A stretch of 64,000 bases of DNA from Chitinophaga sp. 180180018-3 (GTDB lineage Bacteria; Bacteroidota; Bacteroidia; Chitinophagales; Chitinophagaceae), in assembly GCF_037893185.1 (NCBI RefSeq), contig NZ_CP140772.1:7556001-7620000 (forward strand), read 5' to 3'. The notes under the pieces are model-generated. The model had not been told where the DNA came from and did not search any database. It saw only the letters and a program-made list of their open reading frames with translations. Position 1 is the first letter of the stretch; each line of letters begins with the position of its first letter. Positions 18,636 to 25,944 of this stretch are shown here, one piece after another. Made by a program: the position numbers and the translations under genes.

Positions 18636-18929
18636 TCAAATATTATCCGAATCTATGCGATCGCGAACTCTCAAAAGCTGATGTGGTTGGACAAACCGCT
18701 GGAATTGAGGAAGTGAGCTGCGACAACTAGGCCCGGATTGATGATATTCATAATAAGGTGAATAATTGTTTGTAATTAAAAAAGGGCAAGAGGTATGTAA
18801 TTACATACTTTGGATAATTACGATTTAATATGACAGCTGTGATAACTTAAAGTGGCGACATTTGAGATTATCCCAGCTGTTATTTTAGGCAGTTGCGTAT
18901 TTAGTCTGATGGTTATCTATATCTACTTG

Positions 18930-18945
18930 TACCCGAACGGGTATA
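18930..18945. promoter_or_regulatory. operator 1 of the hip operon (palindrome ACCCG-AA-CGGGT)
   Basis: TACCCGAACGGGTATA contains the perfect inverted repeat ACCCG/CGGGT with a 2-base AA spacer (18931-18942). An identical core occurs 41 bp downstream. Location just ahead of hipB fits autoregulation by the HipB HTH. Confidence 0.7.
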
Positions 18946-18971
18946 TTTTTTATTGGAATGTCGAAAAATAA

Positions 18972-18986
18972 ACCCGAACGGGTATA
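18972..18986. promoter_or_regulatory. operator 2 of the hip operon, overlapping the likely -33 region
   Basis: A second copy, ACCCG-AA-CGGGT (18972-18983) followed by ATA, lies 41 bp from the first, close to four helical turns. A -7-like TAAATTTA lies at 18999-19006, so this copy would sit over the -33 region. That would give a start near 19013 and a leader of about 20 bases. Confidence 0.7.
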
Positions 18987-19034
18987 AAATGTTTTCGTTA
19001 AATTTAGGAGGTTTATTATAACGATCTAAATTCC

Positions 19035-19583
19035 ATGGGCAATTTTGTAATTACGAAGAGATATAATGGCAGTTATCAATTCATCCTCAAGGCGGGTAAC
19101 GGAGAGCATTTACTTAGCAGTGAGAGCTTTTCTACAAAGGCAGCTGTATCTAACGGGATAAATTCAGTAATTGCCAATAGTCCTCGTAAGGAACGGTATG
19201 AATCTTTAAAGGCATCCAGCGGTCAATATTTTTTCCACCTGAAGGGTACAAACGATCAGGTTATCGGCGTGAGTGAGATGTATGATACTGTGGAAGGCAG
19301 AGACAGAGGAATTCAATCTGTAATGAGAAATGCAATTGGTGCGCAGATTACTGATGGTGATACAACTGACGGGCTGCCGGCAACAACATCGCAGTTTGTA
19401 AGGGAAAAGCGCAGGCAAATGAGACTGACTCAGGAAGAGTTAGCATTTAAGGCCGGTGTAGGGTTACGATTTATCCGGGAACTTGAGGGTGGCGAGAAGG
19501 ATACCTTACGTATTGATAAGGTCAATCAGGTACTGAAATTATTTGGTTACTCTTTAGGGCCAGTACAAATAGCCAGATCATGA
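19035..19583 (+). CDS. HipB-like antitoxin/repressor with two N-terminal YegP (DUF1508) repeats
   Basis: 182 residues in two parts. Residues 3-48 and 53-98 are tandem DUF1508/YegP-like repeats: FVITKRYNGSYQFILKAGNG...LLSSESFSTKAAVSNGINSV, and YFFHLKGTNDQVIGVSEMYDT...GRDRGIQSV. Residues 117-177 are an XRE HTH: FVREKRRQMRLTQEELAFKAGVGLRFIRELEGGEK...RIDKVNQVLKLFGYSL. This matches the y4mF/HipB type that partners HipA kinases. It should bind the two upstream palindromes. The stop overlaps the hipS start by four bases (ATGA). YegP repeats fused to HipB is not an arrangement I know as standard; their role is unknown. Confidence 0.85.
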   Translation: MGNFVITKRYNGSYQFILKAGNGEHLLSSESFSTKAAVSNGINSVIANSPRKERYESLKASSGQYFFHLKGTNDQVIGVSEMYDTVEGRDRGIQSVMRNAIGAQITDGDTTDGLPATTSQFVREKRRQMRLTQEELAFKAGVGLRFIRELEGGEKDTLRIDKVNQVLKLFGYSLGPVQIARS

Positions 19584-19915
19584 GAAAAGCGGAAATATAT
19601 ATGCATGACCAATTGGTAGGTTGGTTGTTTGAAACGGAAAGCGGATATGAGTTTGTTTATGATGAGCTTTACCTGTCTGGCCCACAGAGTGAATCTGTTA
19701 GTAAGACATTACCGTTGCAGCAGCGCCCATTTTTCAGCACGATAATGTTTCCATTCTTTGATGGATTGATACCGGAAGGATGGCTGTTGAGTATAGCAGA
19801 GAAAAATTTCAAACTAAATGCTAGAGATAGGATGGGCTTATTGCTGGCTTGTTGTGAAGACTGCATAGGTGCTGTTAGTGTTAAACCTGTAACAGGAGTA
19901 CAAGATGAAAACTAA
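19580..19915 (+). CDS. HipS-like protein (HipA N-terminal subdomain as a separate polypeptide)
   Basis: 111 residues matching only the N-terminal 'couple_hipA' domain of HipA: AEIYMHDQLVGWLFETESGYEFVYDELYL (1-32), LPLQQRPFF and the signature FPFFDGLIPEGWLL (57-70), then DRMGLLLACCEDCIGAVSV. In E. coli O127 HipBST the equivalent separate protein, HipS, is the antitoxin that binds the HipT kinase. Here it is translationally coupled to both neighbours (4-base overlap upstream, 11-base overlap downstream). A role as the antitoxin is inferred from that precedent. Confidence 0.82.
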   Translation: MRKAEIYMHDQLVGWLFETESGYEFVYDELYLSGPQSESVSKTLPLQQRPFFSTIMFPFFDGLIPEGWLLSIAEKNFKLNARDRMGLLLACCEDCIGAVSVKPVTGVQDEN

Positions 19916-20861
19916 TCGTTGTCTTTATTGCTATCAGGAATTATCAGGCTCCGAAGGTGATTTTCATTCGCGTTGCAGCAGACTTATTTTTGGAAGTTCT
20001 AAGCCTCCTGAATTGCCATATACGGAAAATCAGCTGAAAGAGCTGGCTCAAAAAGTCATAAATAGTCACATAGGAGTAACAGGAGTACAACCGAAGTTAT
20101 CTCTGGGTTTGATGGAGGATGATAATTCAGGAAATGAACGTCTCACTATTATAGGCTCGCTTGGTGGTGAATATATCCTCAAGCCGCATATGGAAAGATT
20201 CCCAACGCTTCCAATAGTGGAAGATCTGACGATGCATCTGGCAATGCTCTGGGGAATGGCAACCGTTCCGCATAGCCTTATTAGGATGAAGTCGGGAAAC
20301 CTGGCTTATATTACCAGACGAATTGACAGAAAGAACGGGCAGAAAATCCATATGGAAGATATGTGCCAGTTATCGGAACGTTTAACAGAGGATAAATACA
20401 AGGGTTCGTACGAACAGGTTGCGCGCGTAATTTCAAAATTTTCAGAAGCACCTGGATTGGATATAGTAAATTTTTTTGAGCAGGTACTTTTCTGCTTCAT
20501 TACCGGGAATGCCGATATGCATCTAAAAAATTTCTCCCTAATAAATATAGCTGAGCGGGGGGGCTACGTGCTCTCTCCTACTTATGACATGGTTTCTACG
20601 GCATTGGTAATGCCGGAAGATGACGAAGATCTGGCGCTGACATTGAATGCTAAAAAGAAGAAAATTAAAAAGAAAGATTTCGAAATTGCATTTAAAACAG
20701 CCCTGCTGAATGATAGTCAGATAGGTAACTTATTTAGAAGAGCAAAGCGATTTATATCTAACGCAAATGATTTAATAGACATTAGCTTTCTAAATAGAGG
20801 AGACAAAGCTGAATATAAGAAAATCATTAGAGAGCGGGCAGAGAGGTTGGATCTTAAGTAG
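19905..20861 (+). CDS. HipT-like serine/threonine kinase toxin (HipA C-terminal domain)
   Basis: 318 residues. A small zinc-ribbon-like N-terminus (CLYCYQEL...FHSRC; C6, C9, H21, C24) precedes the kinase. The Gly-rich loop region GVTGVQPKLSLGL (57-69) holds the Ser that HipA/HipT kinases autophosphorylate. The ATP Lys is in YILKPH (about K93). The catalytic motif is ITGNADMHLKNFSL (199-212; D204, N209) and the metal Asp is in SPTYDMVSTAL (D228). Characterised relatives phosphorylate aminoacyl-tRNA synthetases (HipA: GltX; HipT: TrpS) and halt growth. The target here is unknown. Lacking the N-terminal HipS domain, it matches the split HipT form. Confidence 0.88.
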   Translation: MKTNRCLYCYQELSGSEGDFHSRCSRLIFGSSKPPELPYTENQLKELAQKVINSHIGVTGVQPKLSLGLMEDDNSGNERLTIIGSLGGEYILKPHMERFPTLPIVEDLTMHLAMLWGMATVPHSLIRMKSGNLAYITRRIDRKNGQKIHMEDMCQLSERLTEDKYKGSYEQVARVISKFSEAPGLDIVNFFEQVLFCFITGNADMHLKNFSLINIAERGGYVLSPTYDMVSTALVMPEDDEDLALTLNAKKKKIKKKDFEIAFKTALLNDSQIGNLFRRAKRFISNANDLIDISFLNRGDKAEYKKIIRERAERLDLK

Positions 20862-20925
20862 ATATTTGCTTTGAATAATTATTTCTTCCTATAAATGATT
20901 TAAAGCCTCCAATCCATAATCCCCC

Positions 20926-23298
20926 CTACTCCGCTTTCAAACTCTTCACCGGATTCGCCATTGCAGCCCTGATCGACTGATAACTGACCGTCAGTAATGC
21001 AATCATCACAGACAATGCACCTGCTAAAACGAATACCCACCAGGCAATATCTACTCTATACGAATAATTCTGCAGCCATTTATACATGCCCCACCAGGCC
21101 AATGGCGCGGCTATAAGGAAAGAGATACCTACCAGTTTCACAAAATCCCCGGAGAGTAAGGTAGTAATGTTCGCCACAGAGGCGCCTAATATTTTACGCA
21201 GTCCGATTTCTTTTATCCGGTTCTCGGCCATATAAGTAGCGAGCCCGAATAAGCCGAGGCACGAAATAAATATAGTAAGCCCCGCGAACAGGCCGGCAAG
21301 TTTGCCCTGAAGGGTTTCGTCTTCGAACTTCCGGGCATATTCCGCATCTACGAATTTGATATCGAAAGGATAATCAGGGTTGTATTGCTGGAAGATAGCG
21401 GCCATTTTTTTAAGATTTGCCGCGGTGCTGTTGCTCCCGTTTAGTTTGACATGTATCACATTAAACTGGAGAAAATTACTCCTGGCACCGCATATCAGCA
21501 GCGGCTGCGTGGGTTCATAAGGGCTGGTCAGAATGAAGTCTTTGATCACTCCCACAATATGCCAGTTTATACCCAGGTCGCCTACGGTTTTACCAATTGG
21601 ATCTTTAAACTGCATGACTTTCAGCGCAGATTCATTAATGATCAGCCCTGTTGAGTCCGTAGGGAATTTTTTCAGATCGAAGTCCCGGCCTTGCACAAAT
21701 TGTAACCCCGCTGTAGCGCCAAGTCCCTCATCGGCCAGATAGCGGTCGAAGGATGTTTTGTTGTCAGGAGCTTTTCCCTCCCAGTTTTGCCCCCAGCCAT
21801 TGCTCCACCGCTCGGTGAGTGGCGAGTTTGTTTTGGTGACGGATTTTGCAATGCCGGATGCCAGCAGATCCCTTTTGAGCAGTTCGTAATTTTTCGGCAA
21901 GTCGCCCGTCATGAAGTGATAAATGACGTTGTCTTTGTTATACCCGGTTTCCCGGTTGCGGCCGTAGTCTATTTGTTGTTTAACGACGATGGTACAGATG
22001 ATCAGTGTAATGGCGAACGTGAATTGTAAGACTACCAATATTTTCCTGGGTGTTACCAAGGCATTGACGTTCTTATAGGTTCCTTTCAATACTTTAATAG
22101 GCCGGAAGGAAGATAGGAAAAACGCCGGATAGCCACCGGCCAATAAACCAGTGAACAGGATAAAAGCGGCAAATGATGCCCACGTATAGCCGTCACCGAA
22201 ATTGATTGAAAGTTGTTTGTAGGTAAGTTGATTATAAGCAGGCAGACAGAAATAAACAATAATGATCGCTACAACTGCAGCCAGGAAAACGAGGAAAATG
22301 GATTCTCCGATAAACTGGCAGATCAGCGAACCTTTCTGGGCACCCACTACTTTCCGGACCCCGACTTCTTTAGCCCGCTTTTCGCTTCTGGCGGTGCTAA
22401 GGTTCATAAAATTGATGCAGGCAATCAGTATGATGAACCCGGCGATGATTCCAAACAGTTTTATGAAAGTGATGCGGCCTCCGTTGTCTTCAACGCCATT
22501 GGTGAAGCTGGAATACAGCCGCCACCGGCTGAGAGGATAGATAAATAATTCCCACTTCATGGTTTTAGCTTCATCGCTGTACTGCTGCTTGAGGCTTTTT
22601 ACTTTAGCGGCTACAACGGCCATGCTGGTATTGGGCTTTAGCATTACGTAAGTAGGCGTGCTATTGTCGCTCCAGCCAAAGTCGGTGCCCTTTTGTTTCA
22701 GATGAGACCAGGGTAACAGATAATCGAATTTGAACCTTGTATTACCCGGTGGATCTTTCACCACGCCGGTAACCGTAAAACTGCCATCGTTTTCTATTTT
22801 AACGATTTTTCCAAGTGGATCTTCATGGCCGAATAAGATCCTGGCTGTATTTTCTGTCAGTACCACGGAGTGTACGTCATTCAGCGCTGTGGCCGGATTG
22901 CCGGCTATCATCGGAAAGCTGAACATCTGCAGGAAACCAGTATCGACGATGTTTCCTTCCCTGATCGTTTTTTTCTCATCAACGGAAAAGAGCGCTTTGT
23001 CATTTGTCACCCGTACGGCGCGTTCGATCTCAGGCAGGTCTTTTTCCAGTGCTCGCGCGGTTAAAGCAGATACTGCATTCCAGCATTGCACTTTACCTTC
23101 CATCGGCACACGGTTCCAAACCTCATATATCCTGTCTTTGTTCTTATGGAATTCATCAAATTGCAATTCGTCCTGTATCCAAAGTATAATAAGCATTGCG
23201 GCAACCATGCCAATAGCTAATCCCATGATATTAATGAAGGAAAAACCCTTGTTCCGCATCAGGTTGCGGTAAGCGACTTTGAAGAAGTTTCTTATCAT
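20926..23298 (-). CDS. ABC transporter permease, MacB/FtsX type
   Basis: 790 residues in the duplicated MacB_PCD + FtsX layout common in Chitinophaga. An N-terminal span (FSFINIMGLAIGMVAAMLIILWI) is followed by an extracytoplasmic MacB core domain. Three spans follow around 285-400 (ITFIKLFGIIAGFIILIACINFMNLSTARSEKRAKEVGVRKVVGA), then a second periplasmic core. The last three spans begin LFAGLTIFISCLGLFGLATYMAENRIKEIGLRKILGA. The two cytoplasmic R-x-KE-(V/I)G-(V/L)RK loops are the family hallmark. No ATPase is adjacent. Such stand-alone permeases probably use an ATPase encoded elsewhere for mechanotransmission or export. Confidence 0.9.
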   Translation of the reverse strand: MIRNFFKVAYRNLMRNKGFSFINIMGLAIGMVAAMLIILWIQDELQFDEFHKNKDRIYEVWNRVPMEGKVQCWNAVSALTARALEKDLPEIERAVRVTNDKALFSVDEKKTIREGNIVDTGFLQMFSFPMIAGNPATALNDVHSVVLTENTARILFGHEDPLGKIVKIENDGSFTVTGVVKDPPGNTRFKFDYLLPWSHLKQKGTDFGWSDNSTPTYVMLKPNTSMAVVAAKVKSLKQQYSDEAKTMKWELFIYPLSRWRLYSSFTNGVEDNGGRITFIKLFGIIAGFIILIACINFMNLSTARSEKRAKEVGVRKVVGAQKGSLICQFIGESIFLVFLAAVVAIIIVYFCLPAYNQLTYKQLSINFGDGYTWASFAAFILFTGLLAGGYPAFFLSSFRPIKVLKGTYKNVNALVTPRKILVVLQFTFAITLIICTIVVKQQIDYGRNRETGYNKDNVIYHFMTGDLPKNYELLKRDLLASGIAKSVTKTNSPLTERWSNGWGQNWEGKAPDNKTSFDRYLADEGLGATAGLQFVQGRDFDLKKFPTDSTGLIINESALKVMQFKDPIGKTVGDLGINWHIVGVIKDFILTSPYEPTQPLLICGARSNFLQFNVIHVKLNGSNSTAANLKKMAAIFQQYNPDYPFDIKFVDAEYARKFEDETLQGKLAGLFAGLTIFISCLGLFGLATYMAENRIKEIGLRKILGASVANITTLLSGDFVKLVGISFLIAAPLAWWGMYKWLQNYSYRVDIAWWVFVLAGALSVMIALLTVSYQSIRAAMANPVKSLKAE

Positions 23299-23411
23299 GG
23301 CTGTCGGTATAAAATAAATAACAGGAAATATTGAGGGAAAACCGGGGCCAAAAAGGGTGCCGATGGATAAGAGGTTGATTTACAGCTTTTGATGAATGGG
23401 GAATTGTTCAT

Positions 23412-23464
23412 TTTCGGTACACCGGCCGTCCGCTTTTGGGGCAGGTTGTGGCAGTGTACCGAAA
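23412..23464. promoter_or_regulatory. 11-bp inverted repeat upstream of the permease gene
   Basis: TTTCGGTACAC (23412-23422) and GTGTACCGAAA (23454-23464) are perfect complements separated by 31 bases. The pair sits about 115-165 bp upstream of the ABC permease start and also just past the 3' end of the neighbouring surface-protein gene. It could be a pair of half-sites for a dimeric regulator or a long-loop hairpin. The rest of 23299-23531 shows nothing recognisable. Confidence 0.35.
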
Positions 23465-23531
23465 CTGTTTGATTATGCCAATTCCAGTTAGCGTCTATAT
23501 TTCCCGACCCTGGCCTGTTTTAAACAAAAAC

Positions 23532-24413
23532 TTACTTATGGAATTGTTCATCTTTTATACTGTTCTTCCAGGCCTTTAGTTCCTCAATTTCTTTCTGTTG
23601 TTGAATCAGATGTAATGTGAGTTCTTCTACTTTCTGCAGGAGTTTTTTGTTCATTTCCCCGACATCGAGCCCATCTGCTATCACCTTTTTTGCGGATGGC
23701 ATATCCGGCAGATGTTTGTGTTCATTAATGTATTTTTCAATTGCCTGTAATGAAGGGAGCTGGTAATTGTCCTGGAAAACATAGTCGGGCCAGTCACTAA
23801 GTGTTACCCTCACTTTTTTCGCAAAAAGATCTCCGTTCACTGCCAGTGTTGCCTTGGGGGTTGGAGTGCCGATACCCACATTACCGGAAGCCCGCTGTAT
23901 ATAGATTCCTCTTTCCGTACCATCATCACCAACAACGCCAAAAGTAGCGTACGAGTTAGTAGTGGGTGCTGCATTATAACCCATAAAGACCCTGCGACTA
24001 CCATTTTCTGAAAGATCAATCGTGCCGTAGCCATAGAGAATGTTACCGGTAAATATCCGGTAGTTAGAGCCGGTAGTTTTGATACCACCATTTACCTGTA
24101 ATGCGGTGTTGCCATCGTCCTGCGCAAAATTAATCAGGGTTCTCGAAGTGGTATTGATAGCAGCACCGGCAAGATTCAGTATTGTATTTACATTTCCGGT
24201 TCTGTTGCGGCTTTGAAGGTAGCCCTGGTTGTTTGAATAGTACAGTTCAAGGCCAGCTCCTGTATTGGGGATGTTATCCGCGCCCTCTACCCGTATCAGC
24301 GTATTTGTTGCATTGCCTAACGAGGTTACGTATTTTAAATCCTGCACCTGTGCAGATATTTGCTGTAATAAGGTCATAAAAAGACTAAGCAACGTAATGG
24401 ATGTTTTTTTCAT
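23532..24413 (-). CDS. secreted surface protein with beta-rich body and C-terminal coiled coil
   Basis: 293 residues. It has a Sec signal (ITLLSLFMTLLQQISAQ), then a Gly/Asn/Thr-rich body with fibre-like repeats ending in the common GNVGIGTPTPKATLAVNGDLFAKKVRV turn (about 184-212). A conserved C-terminal module follows: LSDWPDYVFQDNYQLPSL, EKYINEHKHLPDMPSAKKV, DGLDVGEMNKKLLQKVEELT and a coiled coil of about 30 residues. This module recurs widely in Bacteroidota proteins resembling tail fibres. Function is unknown; trimeric surface fibres are plausible. Its divergent neighbour has the same length and the same C-terminal module. Confidence 0.75.
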   Translation of the reverse strand: MKKTSITLLSLFMTLLQQISAQVQDLKYVTSLGNATNTLIRVEGADNIPNTGAGLELYYSNNQGYLQSRNRTGNVNTILNLAGAAINTTSRTLINFAQDDGNTALQVNGGIKTTGSNYRIFTGNILYGYGTIDLSENGSRRVFMGYNAAPTTNSYATFGVVGDDGTERGIYIQRASGNVGIGTPTPKATLAVNGDLFAKKVRVTLSDWPDYVFQDNYQLPSLQAIEKYINEHKHLPDMPSAKKVIADGLDVGEMNKKLLQKVEELTLHLIQQQKEIEELKAWKNSIKDEQFHK

Positions 24414-24715
24414 AGATAAATCCGGGTTTAAAATGAATAAAATATAGGAATTACTCTATTGGGCCTATCACGGGTATTCAAAGTCGTCAGGAGGAAATTA
24501 ACAGCCTGAATTTAGGGTTATATTGTTTTGAACAACCTGAGTTTTTTAATGATAGAAAATAAATCTACACTAAATTTTTCTTTCCTCCACCTCTTTAGAG
24601 AAATAGATTATCTTACATAAAATCTTTGTTTAACCTTTACCTGACAGGTGATCCCTGATTCTGTCTGATAAAAAAATCCTGGACCGTTACCGCACAACAA
24701 TTAAATTATTTAACA
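24414..24715. other. 302-bp divergent intergenic region between the two surface-protein genes
   Basis: Probably holds both promoters. I see a small palindrome ACCTG-A-CAGGT at 24639-24649 in the 24716 gene's leader, but no convincing TAnnTTTG/TTTG pair and no open frame that looks coding. Confidence 0.4.
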
Positions 24716-25597
24716 ATGAAGCAAAAAACCTTATCCCATCTGTTCCTATGCTGTATATTCTTTACTGGTAAAGCTGTAGCGCAGCAATTCGACAGCCTTT
24801 ATAGTGCAGGCATTAACAAAAGTATCGTCTGGAATACTTCTCCTTATGGTAGTGGATTCGGGCACAGAATCTATTCTACAGACCCCGGCGGCAGAACTGA
24901 CCTGCGGATTGCAGCCAGGAGTAACTCCGCAGTCTGGCAAGATGTCATGACCATCACCACCAGTGGAAATGTGGGAGTAGGTACAGAAGATCCGCTTGCC
25001 GGATTGCATGTTGCGAAAGTGGTAGTACAAAGTAATGGCGAACGCGCTGCCGCTATTTTAGGAAATGCCTATAACGACTGGACGTATTTCGGAGCGCTTT
25101 CCGGTGGCAAAATCAGAGGCAGCAATGAAGGATATCTTGACCTGGAAACTAATACTGCTGGTTCTGACAAAAATCTTTATATGAATTTCGCTTCTTCCGG
25201 TAATGTTATCATAGCAAAAGGAGGAGGAAATGTAAGTATCGGAACAGCATTTAACAACGGTTACAAACTGGCGGTAAACGGCACCATCGGAGCCCGGAAA
25301 GTAAGAGTGGAACAAAGCACATGGGCTGATTTCGTTTTTCATCCGGAATACAAACTGCCTACCCTGCAATATGTTGCTGATTATATTGCCAGCAATAACC
25401 ACCTCCCCGATATCCCGTCTGAAAAAGAAGTAAAAGAGGATGGAATTGACCTGGGAGATATGAACAGGAAGTTATTGCAAAAGGTAGAAGAATTAACACT
25501 CTATCTTATATCTCAGGAGAAGAAACTGGAAAGCGTTCAACAGCGTGTGCTCCAGCTGGAAAAGGAGAATGCGGCTATGAGAAAAAAGCAGCAATAA
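24716..25597 (+). CDS. secreted surface protein, paralogous to the divergent 23532-24413 gene
   Basis: 293 residues. The signal peptide is MKQKTLSHLFLCCIFFTGKAVAQ. A beta-rich body contains TTSGNVGVGTEDPLAGLHV (about 82-100) and a second GNVSIGTAFNNGYKLAVNGTIGARKVRV. The same C-terminal module as in the neighbour follows: STWADFVFHPEYKLPTL, DYIASNNHLPDIPSEKEV, DGIDLGDMNRKLLQKVEELT, then a coiled coil (LISQEKKLESVQQRVLQLEKE). The bodies differ, so only the C-terminal third is clearly shared. Function is unknown. It ends at a strong terminator, so it is separate from the following peptide gene. Confidence 0.75.
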   Translation: MKQKTLSHLFLCCIFFTGKAVAQQFDSLYSAGINKSIVWNTSPYGSGFGHRIYSTDPGGRTDLRIAARSNSAVWQDVMTITTSGNVGVGTEDPLAGLHVAKVVVQSNGERAAAILGNAYNDWTYFGALSGGKIRGSNEGYLDLETNTAGSDKNLYMNFASSGNVIIAKGGGNVSIGTAFNNGYKLAVNGTIGARKVRVEQSTWADFVFHPEYKLPTLQYVADYIASNNHLPDIPSEKEVKEDGIDLGDMNRKLLQKVEELTLYLISQEKKLESVQQRVLQLEKENAAMRKKQQ

Positions 25598-25604
25598 ACA
25601 TATT

Positions 25605-25642
25605 AACAGGGCTTTCTCTAAGAGCACAGAAAGCCCTGTTCC
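25605..25642 (+). terminator. terminator-type hairpin after the surface-protein gene
   Basis: AACAGGGCTTTCT (25605-25617) pairs perfectly over 13 bp with AGAAAGCCCTGTT (25628-25640). The loop is 10 bases and the 3' tail is weakly T-rich. It insulates the following small operon from read-through. Confidence 0.75.
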
Positions 25643-25650
25643 CGTCTGTT

Positions 25651-25680
25651 GCGTAAATTATCAACTTGATAATTTTTCGC
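25651..25680. promoter_or_regulatory. 21-bp perfect palindrome upstream of the peptide/MNIO operon
   Basis: AAATTATCAA (25655-25664) and TTGATAATTT (25666-25675) are perfect complements around one C. GCG and CGC flank at the outer ends with a mismatch between. The right arm overlaps a -7-like TAATTTTT (25670-25677), 80 bp before the peptide start. This looks like an operator for a dimeric repressor. It uses ATTATCA and TGATAAT half-sites, but everted relative to a classical Fur box. Confidence 0.5.
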
Positions 25681-25755
25681 TGTAACCTTTATAAAAGCTC
25701 CTCGTTTAACAAGTGTGCAAAGCACAATTTATCCTTTCACGTTAAATATGAAAAC

Positions 25756-25920
25756 ATGAAATTATCTAAATCTCTACTTAGCGCTATTCTCATTGGCATT
25801 GCAGTACAAACTACTGTTACCTCCTGTAAAAAGGACAACCAGACAGACCCTAAAAAGAAAGAAGCAAAAGGACCTAAGCAACAAATGCCCGATGGATGTC
25901 CTGCCTGCGGAATGGGATGA
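25756..25920 (+). CDS. small lipoprotein with C-terminal CPACGMG motif, candidate substrate of the adjacent MNIO enzyme
   Basis: 54 residues starting MKLSKSLLSAILIGIAVQTT. A short hydrophobic signal ends in a lipobox (TVTSC, Cys at 24), followed by a Lys-rich linker (KKDNQTDPKKKEAKGPKQQ) and the C-terminus MPDGCPACGMG with a CxxC pair. Lipidation at C24 would leave a 31-residue membrane-tethered peptide. The DUF692/MNIO gene begins 24 bp downstream on the same strand. MNIO enzymes modify Cys or other side chains near the end of short precursors, so this is a good substrate candidate. The longer in-frame ATG at 25666 would destroy the signal peptide and is rejected. Confidence 0.75.
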   Translation: MKLSKSLLSAILIGIAVQTTVTSCKKDNQTDPKKKEAKGPKQQMPDGCPACGMG

Positions 25921-25944
25921 TCTGTAAAATTCAACGCCTGGGAG

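Noticed and set aside
18221..20925. Integrated element bounded by duplicated tRNA 3' ends
   Set aside because: No copy of the tRNA 3' end, integrase or transposase was found between the tRNA and the permease gene.
25655..25675. Classical Fur box upstream of the peptide/MNIO operon
   Set aside because: The half-sites ATTATCA and TGATAAT are in everted order compared with a 7-1-7 Fur box, so Fur binding is not supported by the sequence.
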